A DNA stretch of 33,690 nt from Planctomycetota bacterium (GTDB lineage Bacteria; Planctomycetota; Phycisphaerae; FEN-1346; JAACEH01): positions 1 through 33,690 of the forward strand of contig JAFGPY010000053.1 of the NCBI GenBank assembly GCA_016935955.1. Direction: 5' to 3'. Every line of letters starts with the position of its first letter. Within the stretch, counting starts at the first letter, position 1. Made by a program: the position numbers and the translations under genes. Under the pieces are notes generated by a model. The model made no database searches. It had not been told where the DNA came from and saw only the letters and a list, made by a program, of their open reading frames with translations. This document shows, piece after piece, positions 24,867 through 33,108 of the stretch.

Positions 24867-27254
24867 ATGAAAACGAGGGTATTCGCAGGCCTGGCAATCA
24901 CATTGATCCTCACGGGGACCATGGCCGCGCAGGGTGTCGACATGCCGCAGCCGCGAGTGACCGACGAGCAGGTGCAGCAGGCCATCGACAAGATGGTGGC
25001 GTTCCTGTACCAGTCGATAAGCGATCGCGGCAACTGGGAAGAGGTGGCGAACCTGGCCGGGTACGACAGTTACCAGTACGCCGACAAGAAGAAGGACGAG
25101 TACGGCGGCCGCACGGCCCTGGTCTGCCTGGCGTTGCTCTACGCGGGCGAGAAGTCCGACAACGACAAGCTGGCCAAACCGCTGACCTTCCTGAAGGAGT
25201 TGGAACTGACCGGCACCTACGCCACAGGCATCCGGGCCAGTGTCTGGTCGAAGATGTACGACCAGAAGATTCGCTCGCTGCTGAAGCGCGATGCCCAGTG
25301 GCTGGTCGAAGCCGCAACGAAGGCCGACGGCGAAATCCCGGGGTTCTTCGCCTACACACGCCCCTGCCCCGGCTACGGCGATCACTCGAACACGCAGTAC
25401 GGCGTGCTGGGGCTGCGCGACTGCGCCGTCAGAAACCTCGAGATTCCCCTGAAGTACTGGGAGGCCATCGAGAAGCACATGATCGAAGCCCAGGGCGCCG
25501 ACGGAGGATGGGGCTACGGAGCTCGGGACCTCAATCCGCCGGCCAACGAGACCTACGGCAACATGACCGTCGGCTGCCTGGCCAATCTCTACATCACGCT
25601 CGACATGCTGAACATCAAGTACGAGGGCCCCTTCAACGGTCACGAGGCCAAGAACTGCGGCCGTCGCAAGCCGCCGGAGGCCATCGAGAAAGGCCTGGCC
25701 TGGCTCGACAAGAACCTGCCCGTGGACTTCGGCATCAAGTCGGCCGACGAAGGGACGCCAAATCCGACGAACCATGGTCACGGCATGGGCCTGTACTACC
25801 TGTACGGTCTGGAACGATGCGGCCACGCCAGCGGGCGAAAGGCCTTCGGTGGTCTGAACTGGTTCGAGGAGGGCGCCCTGTGGACTCTCAAGCAGTTGGG
25901 CGACAAGGACCACTTTCCCGGCTACTACGGCGCCCCGGTGATGACCTCATGGGCCGTGCTGTTCCTCTCGAAGGGCATGGCCCCGGTCTACTACAACAAA
26001 CTCGACACCGGCGGCGACTGGAGCAACAAGCTCCGCGACATTCCGAACCTGTCGAACTACATCGGCGAGAAGCTGGAGCAGCGCATCAACTGGCAGGTAG
26101 TCGACATCGACGACCCGGTTGAGACGTGGCTCGACTCGCCGATCCTGTTCTTCAGCGGCCACGAGATGCCGCCGTTCACGGACGAGCACAAGAAGAAGTT
26201 GCGGCTGTACACGGATTCCGGCGGCACAGTTGTCGCCCAGGCCTGCTGCTCGCGCGACGAGTTCACGCGCGGCTTCAAGCTGATGGCCAAGGAGGTCTGG
26301 CCCGAGTGGGAACTGCAGATCGTCGACCGCAAGCATCCGATGCTGAGTTGCCACCACACGATCACCGGGCGGACCCCGACCATGATGCACATCGACGACG
26401 GGACGCGAAGCTGTGTCTTTCTGCTGACGCAGGCCATGGCCGGAGCGTGGAACCAGAACCTGCAGACCAAGTACGAACCGTATTTCAAGATCGGGATGAA
26501 CCTGGCCCGCTACGCCAGCGACGCGCGAATGATCCGCAGCCGCCTGGCCTTCTACAACAAGCCGGTGCTGGCCGAGCTTGCCGCCGAGGGCAAGGCCGTG
26601 CCCGAGCGACCGGCCGACGAAGCCGCGCTGACCATTGTGGACTATCCGACCGACGGACAGCGGCTGACGGCGATCCGCGGCCTGCGGCACCTGGGCGAAC
26701 TGCTCGACGAGGCCGCGGCCGTCAAACTCGAACGCACCGTCGTGGCGGACCATCAGCTCGACGGGCTCCAGGCGGCCAGGATCGTCCGCCTGAGCGGCCT
26801 GCACACGTTCAGCCCGAGCGACGAAAATGTCGCCAAGCTCAAGGCATTCGTGGACCAGGGCGGGCTGATTCTGGCCGATGCCCAGATGGGCGCCGACGGG
26901 TTCAATGAATCGTTCCCGAAGCTGGTCGAGAAGCTGTTGCCGGGAGCCAAGCTGGAGGATGTACCACAGACCGACCCGATCATCACCGGGCAAGGACTTC
27001 CGCGGGCCGGCTTCGACGTGACGCGAGTCCGTTACAAGCGGGCCCTGAAGTTCAACGAGTTTCGCGTGAACCTCAAGGAGGTGCGGCACAATGGGCGGCG
27101 CGCGATTCTCTACAGCCCGTGGGATCTGACGAGCGGGCTCGACGGGCACGACGCCTGGGGCTGCAAGGGCCCGGAGCGCAACGACGCTCTGAAGCTCTGT
27201 GCGAACATCGTCCTGAGCGTCCTTGGCGGAGGCACGCAGCCGTCGAAGGATTGA
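24867..27254 (+). CDS. P8: secreted alpha-toroid protein with two DUF4159 domains (P8/P9 subtype)
   Basis: 795 residues from this start. GGTGGAG ends six bases before it and the signal peptide (about 1-22, Met-Ala-Ala-Gln) begins directly. Other in-frame ATGs are at 24840 (overlapping the P7 stop), 24852 and 24864; the frame is open far upstream into P7 but that part is out-of-frame coding. The subtype shares with P9 'GGRTALVCLALLYAG', 'YATGIRASVWS', 'DHSNTQYGVLGL' and 'TYGNMTVGCLANLY'. The GCPC loop is replaced by 'AKNCGRRK'. The first DUF4159 at about 376-550 has 'QACCSR' but 'AMAGAW' in place of DISC-W. The second at about 587-795 has 'YPTDGQRL' instead of HGGDW, Met at the Cys position, and a 'GLDGHD' / 'GPERND' end shared only with P9. 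Confidence 0.85.
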   Translation: MKTRVFAGLAITLILTGTMAAQGVDMPQPRVTDEQVQQAIDKMVAFLYQSISDRGNWEEVANLAGYDSYQYADKKKDEYGGRTALVCLALLYAGEKSDNDKLAKPLTFLKELELTGTYATGIRASVWSKMYDQKIRSLLKRDAQWLVEAATKADGEIPGFFAYTRPCPGYGDHSNTQYGVLGLRDCAVRNLEIPLKYWEAIEKHMIEAQGADGGWGYGARDLNPPANETYGNMTVGCLANLYITLDMLNIKYEGPFNGHEAKNCGRRKPPEAIEKGLAWLDKNLPVDFGIKSADEGTPNPTNHGHGMGLYYLYGLERCGHASGRKAFGGLNWFEEGALWTLKQLGDKDHFPGYYGAPVMTSWAVLFLSKGMAPVYYNKLDTGGDWSNKLRDIPNLSNYIGEKLEQRINWQVVDIDDPVETWLDSPILFFSGHEMPPFTDEHKKKLRLYTDSGGTVVAQACCSRDEFTRGFKLMAKEVWPEWELQIVDRKHPMLSCHHTITGRTPTMMHIDDGTRSCVFLLTQAMAGAWNQNLQTKYEPYFKIGMNLARYASDARMIRSRLAFYNKPVLAELAAEGKAVPERPADEAALTIVDYPTDGQRLTAIRGLRHLGELLDEAAAVKLERTVVADHQLDGLQAARIVRLSGLHTFSPSDENVAKLKAFVDQGGLILADAQMGADGFNESFPKLVEKLLPGAKLEDVPQTDPIITGQGLPRAGFDVTRVRYKRALKFNEFRVNLKEVRHNGRRAILYSPWDLTSGLDGHDAWGCKGPERNDALKLCANIVLSVLGGGTQPSKD

Positions 27255-27371
27255 CTCGACGGCAAGGACCATACGAGACATGAGGATCTAGCGGCAAGTC
27301 GGGGAACGAGGCCCGACGCAAAACCCAGCCGTGTGAGCGTGACACGACATGACCTCAAGAAAGGGTGAGGC

Positions 27372-29804
27372 ATGAACAGAGGACTGTTTCTTGCTGTGAC
27401 ACTGGCCTTGCTGCCGGCCGGCGGCGCAATGGCCCAAGGCGTGGACCTGCAACCGCCGTCGATCAGCGCCGAGGAAGTGGATGCGGCCATCAAGACCCAC
27501 GTGGAGACGATCTACGGTCTGCAAAACGCACACGGCCACTGGGAGAACTATCCGGACTTCGCCGCCGTGCAGGCCATTACCGACGAACAGAATCGCCGCC
27601 GCCAGTTGTGGCAGTGGTGCGGCCGCACGTCTCTGTGCGTACTTGCCTTGCTCTATGCCGGCGAAGACCCTGCCTCGCCCAAGCTGGCCACGGCCATCAA
27701 CTTCCTGAGCGAGAACGATACCGACGGTACCTACGCCACAGGCATCCGCTCGGGAGTCTGGTCGTTCCTGTGCTCGCACAACAAGGACAAGGACCGCAAG
27801 TACCGCCGGTTCCTCAAGCGAGACGCCGACTGGATGATGGAATGCACCAAACAGCGCGACACCACCGGGGCGATTCGCGGCTACTTCGGTTACGTCCAGT
27901 ACATCGGCGGCGACCATTCCAACTCGCAGTACGGCGTCCTCGGGCTTTACGAAGCGACGCTGAACCACATCGAGATTCCCGTCGAGTACTGGCAGATCAT
28001 CGAGAAGCACTACATCGACACCCAGGGCGACAACGGCGGATGGGGCTATGGCGTCACGGGCGTGCCTGCGAACGAGGACACTTACGGCAGCATGACGGTA
28101 GCCGGTCTGGCCTCGATGTACATCGCGTTCGACATGCTGACGGCGGCCAGCTACGAGGGCAAATCGGCCCGCTGCTGCGGTCGTCGTAAGGTGCCCGACG
28201 CCATCGAGAAGGCCAAGGCCTGGCTGGACCGCAACCTGCCGACCGATTTCGGCGTCGATGGCGCCGGCCCCGGCGACAACCAGGTGCGCCGCGCCCACGG
28301 CATGAACAACTACTACATCTACGGCGTCGAGCGTTGCGGCAGTGCCAGCGGTCGGAAGACGTTCGGCGGGCTGAACTGGTTCGAGACAGGCGCCCGGTGG
28401 ATCATCAACAACCAGTCCCGCGCCGACCACGGCCGCGAATGCGCGACCAGTTGGTCGCTGCTGTTTCTGTGCAAAGGCCGCGGGGCGGTCTTCTACAACA
28501 AGCTGGACACGGGCGACAACGATTGGAACAACAACCCGCGCGACATCGCCAACCTGTCGCGGTTCTGTGGCGACACGCTGGAAACGCGCATCAACTGGCA
28601 GATCGTCGACATCAACGACAAGGTGGAGACATGGCTCGACGCTCCGTGCCTGTTCTTCAACGGGCAGAAGTTGCCGCAGTTCACCGACGAGCAGAAGCAG
28701 AAGCTGCGCCAGTACACGGACTCGGGCGGCACGCTGGTGGCCGAGGCCGGCTGCTCGAAGAAGGCCTTCGTCAATGACTTCAAGGCCCTGGCCCGCGAGG
28801 TCTGGCCGGAGTGGGAACTGCAGCGGCTGGTGCCCGATCATCCCGTGATGCAGGCCCAGTACAAGATCGACGAGCGGCTGCCGGCGATCTACCACATTCA
28901 CGACGGTTGTCGCAGCCGCGTCTGGCTGCTGGCCGAGGACATGGCCTGCGCCTGGGCTCGCGACGTGCGCGACAAGTACCTGCCGTTCTTCCAGTTCGGG
29001 TTCAACCTGCCTCGATACGCCAGCGACAAGCGGCAGTTGCAGAACCGTCTGGCCTTCCAGCCGTGGGAACTCGACGAACTGATCGCCCAAGGCAAATCCG
29101 TGCCGCCGAAGTCGGGCGTCCAGGCCAAGCTGCGGCTGGCCGACTGGCCGACCGACGGCGCGCGGCGGACCGACATTCGCGGCTTGCGGCACCTGAAGGA
29201 GGCCCTCAGCGAAGACCTCAACGTGAGCCTCGAAACCACCGAACTGCAGGACAACAAGCTCGACAGCCTGGACGGCGTCGACGTGCTGCACATGAGCGGC
29301 CACTTTTCATTCTCCGCCAGCGACGAGAACATCGCCAAGGTGCGGGCCTTCATCGACCGCGGGGGCCTGATCTGGGCCGACGCCCAGTGCGGTCGCAAGG
29401 CCTTCAATGATTCGTTCGAACCGTTTCTGGAGAAGCTGCTGCCCGGCGCCAAGCTTCAGGATGTGGACAAGGACGACCCGCTGCGGACGGGAGCGGGGCT
29501 GCCGCGGACGGGCTTCGACGTAACCAAGGTTCGCTACAAACGGGCGCTGCTGTTCAACGAGTTGCCGAAAGCCAACCTGAAAGAGATCCGCGACAAGAAC
29601 GGCCGCCGCGTACTCATCTACAGTCCGTTCGACATCACGTGCGGTCTGGACGGCCACGACTGCTATGAGTGCCGAGGACCGGAACGCAACGACTGCATCC
29701 GCCTGGCCTCAAACATCCTGTTGTCGGTCTTGCCGCAGTCGCCAGAAGCTGCGGCAGCGGCCGAGGTCGACGACCCCAACAAGGGAGAACACGAACAGGA
29801 GTAG
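27372..29804 (+). CDS. P9: secreted alpha-toroid protein with two DUF4159 domains (P8/P9 subtype)
   Basis: 810 residues, the last member, preceded by AAGGG six bases before the ATG. The signal peptide is at about 1-22 (Ala-Met-Ala-Gln). Repeats: 'QNAHGHWENY' first, a second repeat with no Trp ('TTGAIRGYFGY'), 'QGDNGGWGYG' third and a weak fourth. 'DHSNSQYGVLGLYEA' and 'TYGSMTVAGLASMY' are kept. The loop reads 'ARCCGRRK'. The first DUF4159 at about 375-550 has 'EAGCSK' and 'DMACAW'. The second at about 586-810 has 'ADAQCG' and 'DITCGLDGHD', the only second copy keeping both cysteines. The tail from about 797 is acidic and poorly conserved. A strong terminator begins about 90 bases after the stop. 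Confidence 0.86.
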   Translation: MNRGLFLAVTLALLPAGGAMAQGVDLQPPSISAEEVDAAIKTHVETIYGLQNAHGHWENYPDFAAVQAITDEQNRRRQLWQWCGRTSLCVLALLYAGEDPASPKLATAINFLSENDTDGTYATGIRSGVWSFLCSHNKDKDRKYRRFLKRDADWMMECTKQRDTTGAIRGYFGYVQYIGGDHSNSQYGVLGLYEATLNHIEIPVEYWQIIEKHYIDTQGDNGGWGYGVTGVPANEDTYGSMTVAGLASMYIAFDMLTAASYEGKSARCCGRRKVPDAIEKAKAWLDRNLPTDFGVDGAGPGDNQVRRAHGMNNYYIYGVERCGSASGRKTFGGLNWFETGARWIINNQSRADHGRECATSWSLLFLCKGRGAVFYNKLDTGDNDWNNNPRDIANLSRFCGDTLETRINWQIVDINDKVETWLDAPCLFFNGQKLPQFTDEQKQKLRQYTDSGGTLVAEAGCSKKAFVNDFKALAREVWPEWELQRLVPDHPVMQAQYKIDERLPAIYHIHDGCRSRVWLLAEDMACAWARDVRDKYLPFFQFGFNLPRYASDKRQLQNRLAFQPWELDELIAQGKSVPPKSGVQAKLRLADWPTDGARRTDIRGLRHLKEALSEDLNVSLETTELQDNKLDSLDGVDVLHMSGHFSFSASDENIAKVRAFIDRGGLIWADAQCGRKAFNDSFEPFLEKLLPGAKLQDVDKDDPLRTGAGLPRTGFDVTKVRYKRALLFNELPKANLKEIRDKNGRRVLIYSPFDITCGLDGHDCYECRGPERNDCIRLASNILLSVLPQSPEAAAAAEVDDPNKGEHEQE

Positions 29805-29895
29805 CCGTCGGGGTGCCATTTGACTTCTCTCTTGACCCTGAGCAACGTCGAGAGGCGAGCAGTCACCTTACAGGTCCTCATCTGGAAATGAGCAA

Positions 29896-29925
29896 GGGCA
29901 CGACCTCGCGGCCGTGCCCTTTTTT
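29896..29925. terminator. intrinsic terminator between P9 and ilvE
   Basis: Arms GGGCACG (29896-29902) and CGTGCCC (29913-29919) around a ten-base, partly paired loop, followed directly by six T. It reads best on the plus strand and ends the array transcript. The minus side has no comparable T-run. Confidence 0.85.
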
Positions 29926-29958
29926 GTTGCGGTGTGCGCTGCGATCGCGTCGCCCGAC

Positions 29959-30822
29959 TCAGGAACCCTTAGTACGGCGGCGGAATTCGGCCCGGATGTC
30001 CTGCGTGACGGGGCCCGGCTTGCCATCGCCGATCGTGCGGCCGTCGACTTGCACCACGGCGATGACCTCGGCAGCCGTACCGGTCAGGAAGCACTCGCTG
30101 GCCGTGTAGACGTCGTAACGGGTCAGGTCGATCTCGCGGCAGGGCTTCCCCTGGCAGCGGCAGATGTCGATGACCTCGTCGCGCGTGATGCCTTCGAGGA
30201 TACCGGCCGCAACGGGCGGAGTCAGCACTTCCCCGCTGCGAACGATGAAGATGTTGTCGCCCGTGGCCTCCGACACCAGGCCCAGGTGGTTGAGCATCAT
30301 CGCCTCGGGCGTACCGGCGTCGACGGCCTCGATCTTGGCCATGATGTTGTTCAGGTAGTTCAGGCTCTTGATCCGCGGACTGAGGGCGTTCGGGTGATTG
30401 CGCATCACCGACGACGTCACGAGCCGCAGGCCGTGTTCGTACAGTTCTTCGCCATAGAGAGCGATGGTATCGACAATGACGATCAGTTGCGGATCTCGGC
30501 ACGACGTCGGGCTGATGCCCAGGGCACCGATGCCGCGCGTGACGACGACGCGGATGTAGCCGTCCACCAGTTCGCTGTTGGCGGCAATGGTCTCGTTGAT
30601 GGCCCGGTTGACTTCCTCGGGCGTCCAGGGCATCTCCAGGCGAATGGCGTGGGCCGACTCGAAGAGCCGCCGCGTGTGAGCCTCCAGCCGGAAGGCTTTG
30701 CGGTTGTAGATGCGAATGCCCTCGAAGACTCCGTCGCCGTACAGTAGCCCGTGATCGTAGACGCTGACCTTGGCCTGACTCTTGGGCAGCAATTCACCGT
30801 TGATGTAGACGACACGCTCCAT
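29959..30822 (-). CDS. ilvE: branched-chain amino acid aminotransferase
   Basis: A 287-residue fold-type IV PLP enzyme that transfers amino groups between branched-chain 2-oxoacids and glutamate, the last step of Ile, Leu and Val synthesis. 'YDHGLLYGDGVFEGIR' at about 22-37 is the family N-terminal signature. The PLP lysine is Lys152 in 'IKSLNYLNNI', and 'SEATGDNIF' at about 184-192 carries the Glu that contacts the PLP ring nitrogen. 'TSPT/TRYDVYTASECFLTGTA' near the C-terminus fits the family, as does the length. The start ATG overlaps the TAA stop of the ABC ATPase gene (TAATG), and AAAGGA lies eight bases upstream. A D-amino acid aminotransferase or aminodeoxychorismate lyase is possible but less likely. 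Confidence 0.88.
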   Translation of the reverse strand: MERVVYINGELLPKSQAKVSVYDHGLLYGDGVFEGIRIYNRKAFRLEAHTRRLFESAHAIRLEMPWTPEEVNRAINETIAANSELVDGYIRVVVTRGIGALGISPTSCRDPQLIVIVDTIALYGEELYEHGLRLVTSSVMRNHPNALSPRIKSLNYLNNIMAKIEAVDAGTPEAMMLNHLGLVSEATGDNIFIVRSGEVLTPPVAAGILEGITRDEVIDICRCQGKPCREIDLTRYDVYTASECFLTGTAAEVIAVVQVDGRTIGDGKPGPVTQDIRAEFRRRTKGS

Positions 30823-31568
30823 TACAGCAATCCTTTCCTCTCGTGCTTCAGGGCCAGCCTTCTGGCCGTCTCGGCGTCGACGATCCGCCCGTCCTCCAGG
30901 TACAGCACCTGCTGAGCCTCTGGGATAAATCGGTTGTCGTGGGTCACCATGACCACGGTTTTCCCGCGATTGATCGCCAGACTCCTGAGCATCTCGAAAA
31001 CCTGCCAGCCCGCGTCCGTGTCCAGATTGCCCGTCGGTTCGTCGGCGAAGACGATCTCCGGATCGTGCACCAGGGCCCGGGCAATGGCCGCCCGCTGCCG
31101 CTCGCCGCCGCTCAGGCGGTTGGGCTTGAAACCTATTCTATTCTCCATGCCGACGGTTTCCAGCATCCGCACGGCCCGCTCGCGCGCCGCGCCGCGAGCT
31201 CGCAGCCAGCCGAGCGGTCCGTGGCCGATCAGTTCGGGGAGCAGCACGTTGCCCAACACTGTCAGTTCCGGCAGCAGGTGATAGAACTGGAAAACGAAGC
31301 CGATGCGGCGGTTGCGGAGCCGCTCGCGCCAACGTGACGACTTGGCGAAGGCATCGCAGCCATCGACCAGCACGGACCCGCTGGTCGGGCGGTCCAGCAG
31401 GCTGAGCACGTGAAGCAGCGTGCTCTTGCCGCAACCGCTGTGGCCGACGATCAGCGTGAACGAGCCCTTCTCGACGGTTAGGTCGATGCCCTTCAGCACG
31501 GGCACCTCGACGCGGCCCATACGGTAGGTCTTGCAGAGCTTCTCGGTCCGGAGGACGGGCTCACTCAT
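30822..31568 (-). CDS. ABC transporter ATP-binding protein, LolD/MacB type
   Basis: A 248-residue ATPase. Walker A GHSGCGKST is at 42-50, the Q-loop Gln at about 94, signature LSGGERQR at 152-159, Walker B IVFADE at 172-177 and an H-loop in 'VTHDNRF'. 'LKGIDLTVEKGSF' and 'ADEPTGNLD' are typical of the LolD/MacB/FtsE subgroup that works with FtsX-like permeases on lipoproteins, envelope stress or export. The start at Met-Ser-Glu-Pro overlaps the end of the permease gene by eight bases; upstream in-frame starts are inside the permease gene and lack similarity. It pairs with the 31561 permease. Confidence 0.92.
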   Translation of the reverse strand: MSEPVLRTEKLCKTYRMGRVEVPVLKGIDLTVEKGSFTLIVGHSGCGKSTLLHVLSLLDRPTSGSVLVDGCDAFAKSSRWRERLRNRRIGFVFQFYHLLPELTVLGNVLLPELIGHGPLGWLRARGAARERAVRMLETVGMENRIGFKPNRLSGGERQRAAIARALVHDPEIVFADEPTGNLDTDAGWQVFEMLRSLAINRGKTVVMVTHDNRFIPEAQQVLYLEDGRIVDAETARRLALKHERKGLL

Positions 31569-33015
31569 AGCGCAGGGCCTCCACCGGCTGGAGCCGCGCG
31601 GCCCGGTAAGCCGCAAACAGGCTGCTCGCGACCGCGATGGCGACGGCCGCGACCACGATCAGCGTGGTGTAGAGCGGATCGACGTCGGTCGGAATCCTGT
31701 CGAAGTAGTAGGCCTGCCGGGCGACGATCTCCGTGCCCAGCCAGGCCGAGACCTGCCGCTCAATGGGATCGATGTTCCAGGTGAAATACAACCCGGCCAC
31801 GAGACCCAGTAACGAGGCGACGGCGCTGATCGTCAGGGCGTAGAGCACGAAGATCTGGGCCACACCCAGATTGGACGCCCCGAGGCTCTTCAGGATGCCG
31901 ATGTCGCGGGTCTTCTCCTTGACGATCATCGAGAGCATGGCCCCGATCAGGAAGCCGGCCACCAGGACGATCATCCCCAGCAGAAGCAGCATTCCCGTCC
32001 TCTGCATTTCGTAGGCGCCGATGATCGTGGCCTGCCGCTCTTCCCAGGTCTGGAAACTCAATTGCGGAGGGGGAATCCGAAACAGGCTGTCGGTCCCCAG
32101 ACGGTTCTGTTCGAACCACACCTCGGGCCACATGCGCCCCAGGTCGGCGATCGTTTCCTTGGCCTTGCTGTAATCGCGGAGCCGCACGAGAATCTGGTGA
32201 GCCCGGCCCGGCGAAATCACTTTGTTGTCCTCGTCCAGCACGGCCGCGAGCCCTGTCATTTCCTGGGCCACATCGAACGGAATGTAGATGTTCTGCCGAT
32301 CAAAATCGTAGAGCCGGCTCTTGTAGTGGTCCACGACCGTGAAGCGGCGCGTGTTGATCCTCGGCACGCTGCCCGGCATCGTACGGAACGTACCGCCTTC
32401 CTTGATCGGGAAGGTCGTGACTTCCAGCGTGGCCCCGACGCTCGACAGCAACACCGACTCGGTGCCAAACATCGGCGAGTCCGGCGGCGGATCGTAGGTG
32501 ACCATCTGTTTGCCGGGAATGCAACCGGGATAGACCTTCTCGCCCAACAGCTTCATCTGCCGCGCGACGTCCTCCGGCACGTCGAAGCTCGGCCGCTCGA
32601 CGTTGCTCTGCCGCGTCACCAGGAACTCGGTGAAGCGGCTCACCTGGGCCAGTTCTTCGGGCCGCACGCCGTAGACCAGCCCCTGCTTGGGCACCCGGGC
32701 GTGCTCGTAGCCACGAGCATTCGGAGTGATGTTGACCAGCCCGTAGGTGAAGATGACGGGTGTGGCGGCGCGGACGTTCGGATGTCGGCGGATGGCCTCG
32801 GTGAACTCGTCGTAGCAGCGAAAACCGCTGATCTCGTATTCGATGATGACGTCCGAAAGCCCGCCGCGGATGGCTTGACGGACCTGAGTGGCCATGCCAC
32901 TCGTGACGGCCGTGACCACCACCAGCGCGCCGACGCCCAGAAAGACCGCTACCATCGCCAGCAGCGTCAGCCAGCGTCGCATCAGGTAGCGTAGGCACAG
33001 CACCGATCGGTACAC
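31561..33015 (-). CDS. FtsX/LolC-like ABC transporter permease
   Basis: A 484-residue inner-membrane protein with the MacB/LolC layout: a membrane helix at about 14-37, a large extracytoplasmic domain to about 335, then three helices at about 345-375, 385-420 and 450-475. The 'KEKTRDIGILKSLGAS' motif at about 365-380 and 'RAARLQPVEALRYE' at the end are hallmarks of the FtsX-domain permeases. The start is GTG with GGGGAG six bases upstream. It should form a transporter with the ATPase encoded next. The cargo, whether lipoprotein or other, is not evident. It is first in the three-gene operon permease-ATPase-ilvE. Confidence 0.9.
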   Translation of the reverse strand: MYRSVLCLRYLMRRWLTLLAMVAVFLGVGALVVVTAVTSGMATQVRQAIRGGLSDVIIEYEISGFRCYDEFTEAIRRHPNVRAATPVIFTYGLVNITPNARGYEHARVPKQGLVYGVRPEELAQVSRFTEFLVTRQSNVERPSFDVPEDVARQMKLLGEKVYPGCIPGKQMVTYDPPPDSPMFGTESVLLSSVGATLEVTTFPIKEGGTFRTMPGSVPRINTRRFTVVDHYKSRLYDFDRQNIYIPFDVAQEMTGLAAVLDEDNKVISPGRAHQILVRLRDYSKAKETIADLGRMWPEVWFEQNRLGTDSLFRIPPPQLSFQTWEERQATIIGAYEMQRTGMLLLLGMIVLVAGFLIGAMLSMIVKEKTRDIGILKSLGASNLGVAQIFVLYALTISAVASLLGLVAGLYFTWNIDPIERQVSAWLGTEIVARQAYYFDRIPTDVDPLYTTLIVVAAVAIAVASSLFAAYRAARLQPVEALRYE

Positions 33016-33049
33016 GGCGGTCTCCCCGCGGGCGATTTGCCGTAGTCAC

Positions 33050-33055
33050 ATTGTA
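33050..33055 (-). promoter_or_regulatory. possible -10 box (TACAAT) for the permease operon
   Basis: On the minus strand TACAAT lies about 35 bases before the GTG start, giving a leader of about 28 bases that contains the GGGGAG ribosome site. No good -35 box is seen at 17 bases. It lies in the 93-base gap after lysS. Confidence 0.3.
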
Positions 33056-33108
33056 CAGATGCAAGACGGGTGCACCGCACCCAACGTGGTCGTCTACACG
33101 GACAAATG

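Larger units (their letters stand above)
7550..29804 (+). repeat. tandem array of nine paralogous toroid + double DUF4159 genes (P1-P9)
   Basis: Nine consecutive same-strand genes share one architecture: signal peptide; four QW-type repeats (Gln-x-x-x-Gly-x-Trp/Phe) of the squalene cyclase/prenyltransferase alpha-toroid class; a junction 'KG..P.L.NKL'; a first DUF4159 domain with 'GGT...EA.C' and 'DISC.W'; and a second DUF4159 domain ending 'Y.P.D' and Ala-x-Asn. Gaps are 89, 146, 315, 183, 18, 88, 23 and 117 bases. The copies are diverged in sequence, so the array is not recent. Shared motifs group P3 with P4, P5 with P6 and P7, and P8 with P9, as expected from stepwise tandem duplication. 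The gaps P5-P6 and P7-P8 are short enough for one operon. Confidence 0.9.

Noticed and set aside
7550..29804. Hopanoid or terpenoid biosynthetic cluster
   Set aside because: No DxDD motif, every member has a signal peptide, and no isoprenoid, squalene or phytoene genes are nearby.
7550..29804. Alpha-2-macroglobulin or complement-like thioester proteins, which share the toroid fold
   Set aside because: No Cys-Gly-Glu-Gln motif and no surrounding macroglobulin domains were seen.
29805..29895. A small RNA or tRNA gene after P9
   Set aside because: No cloverleaf or promoter pattern was found; only the terminator at 29896 is convincing.
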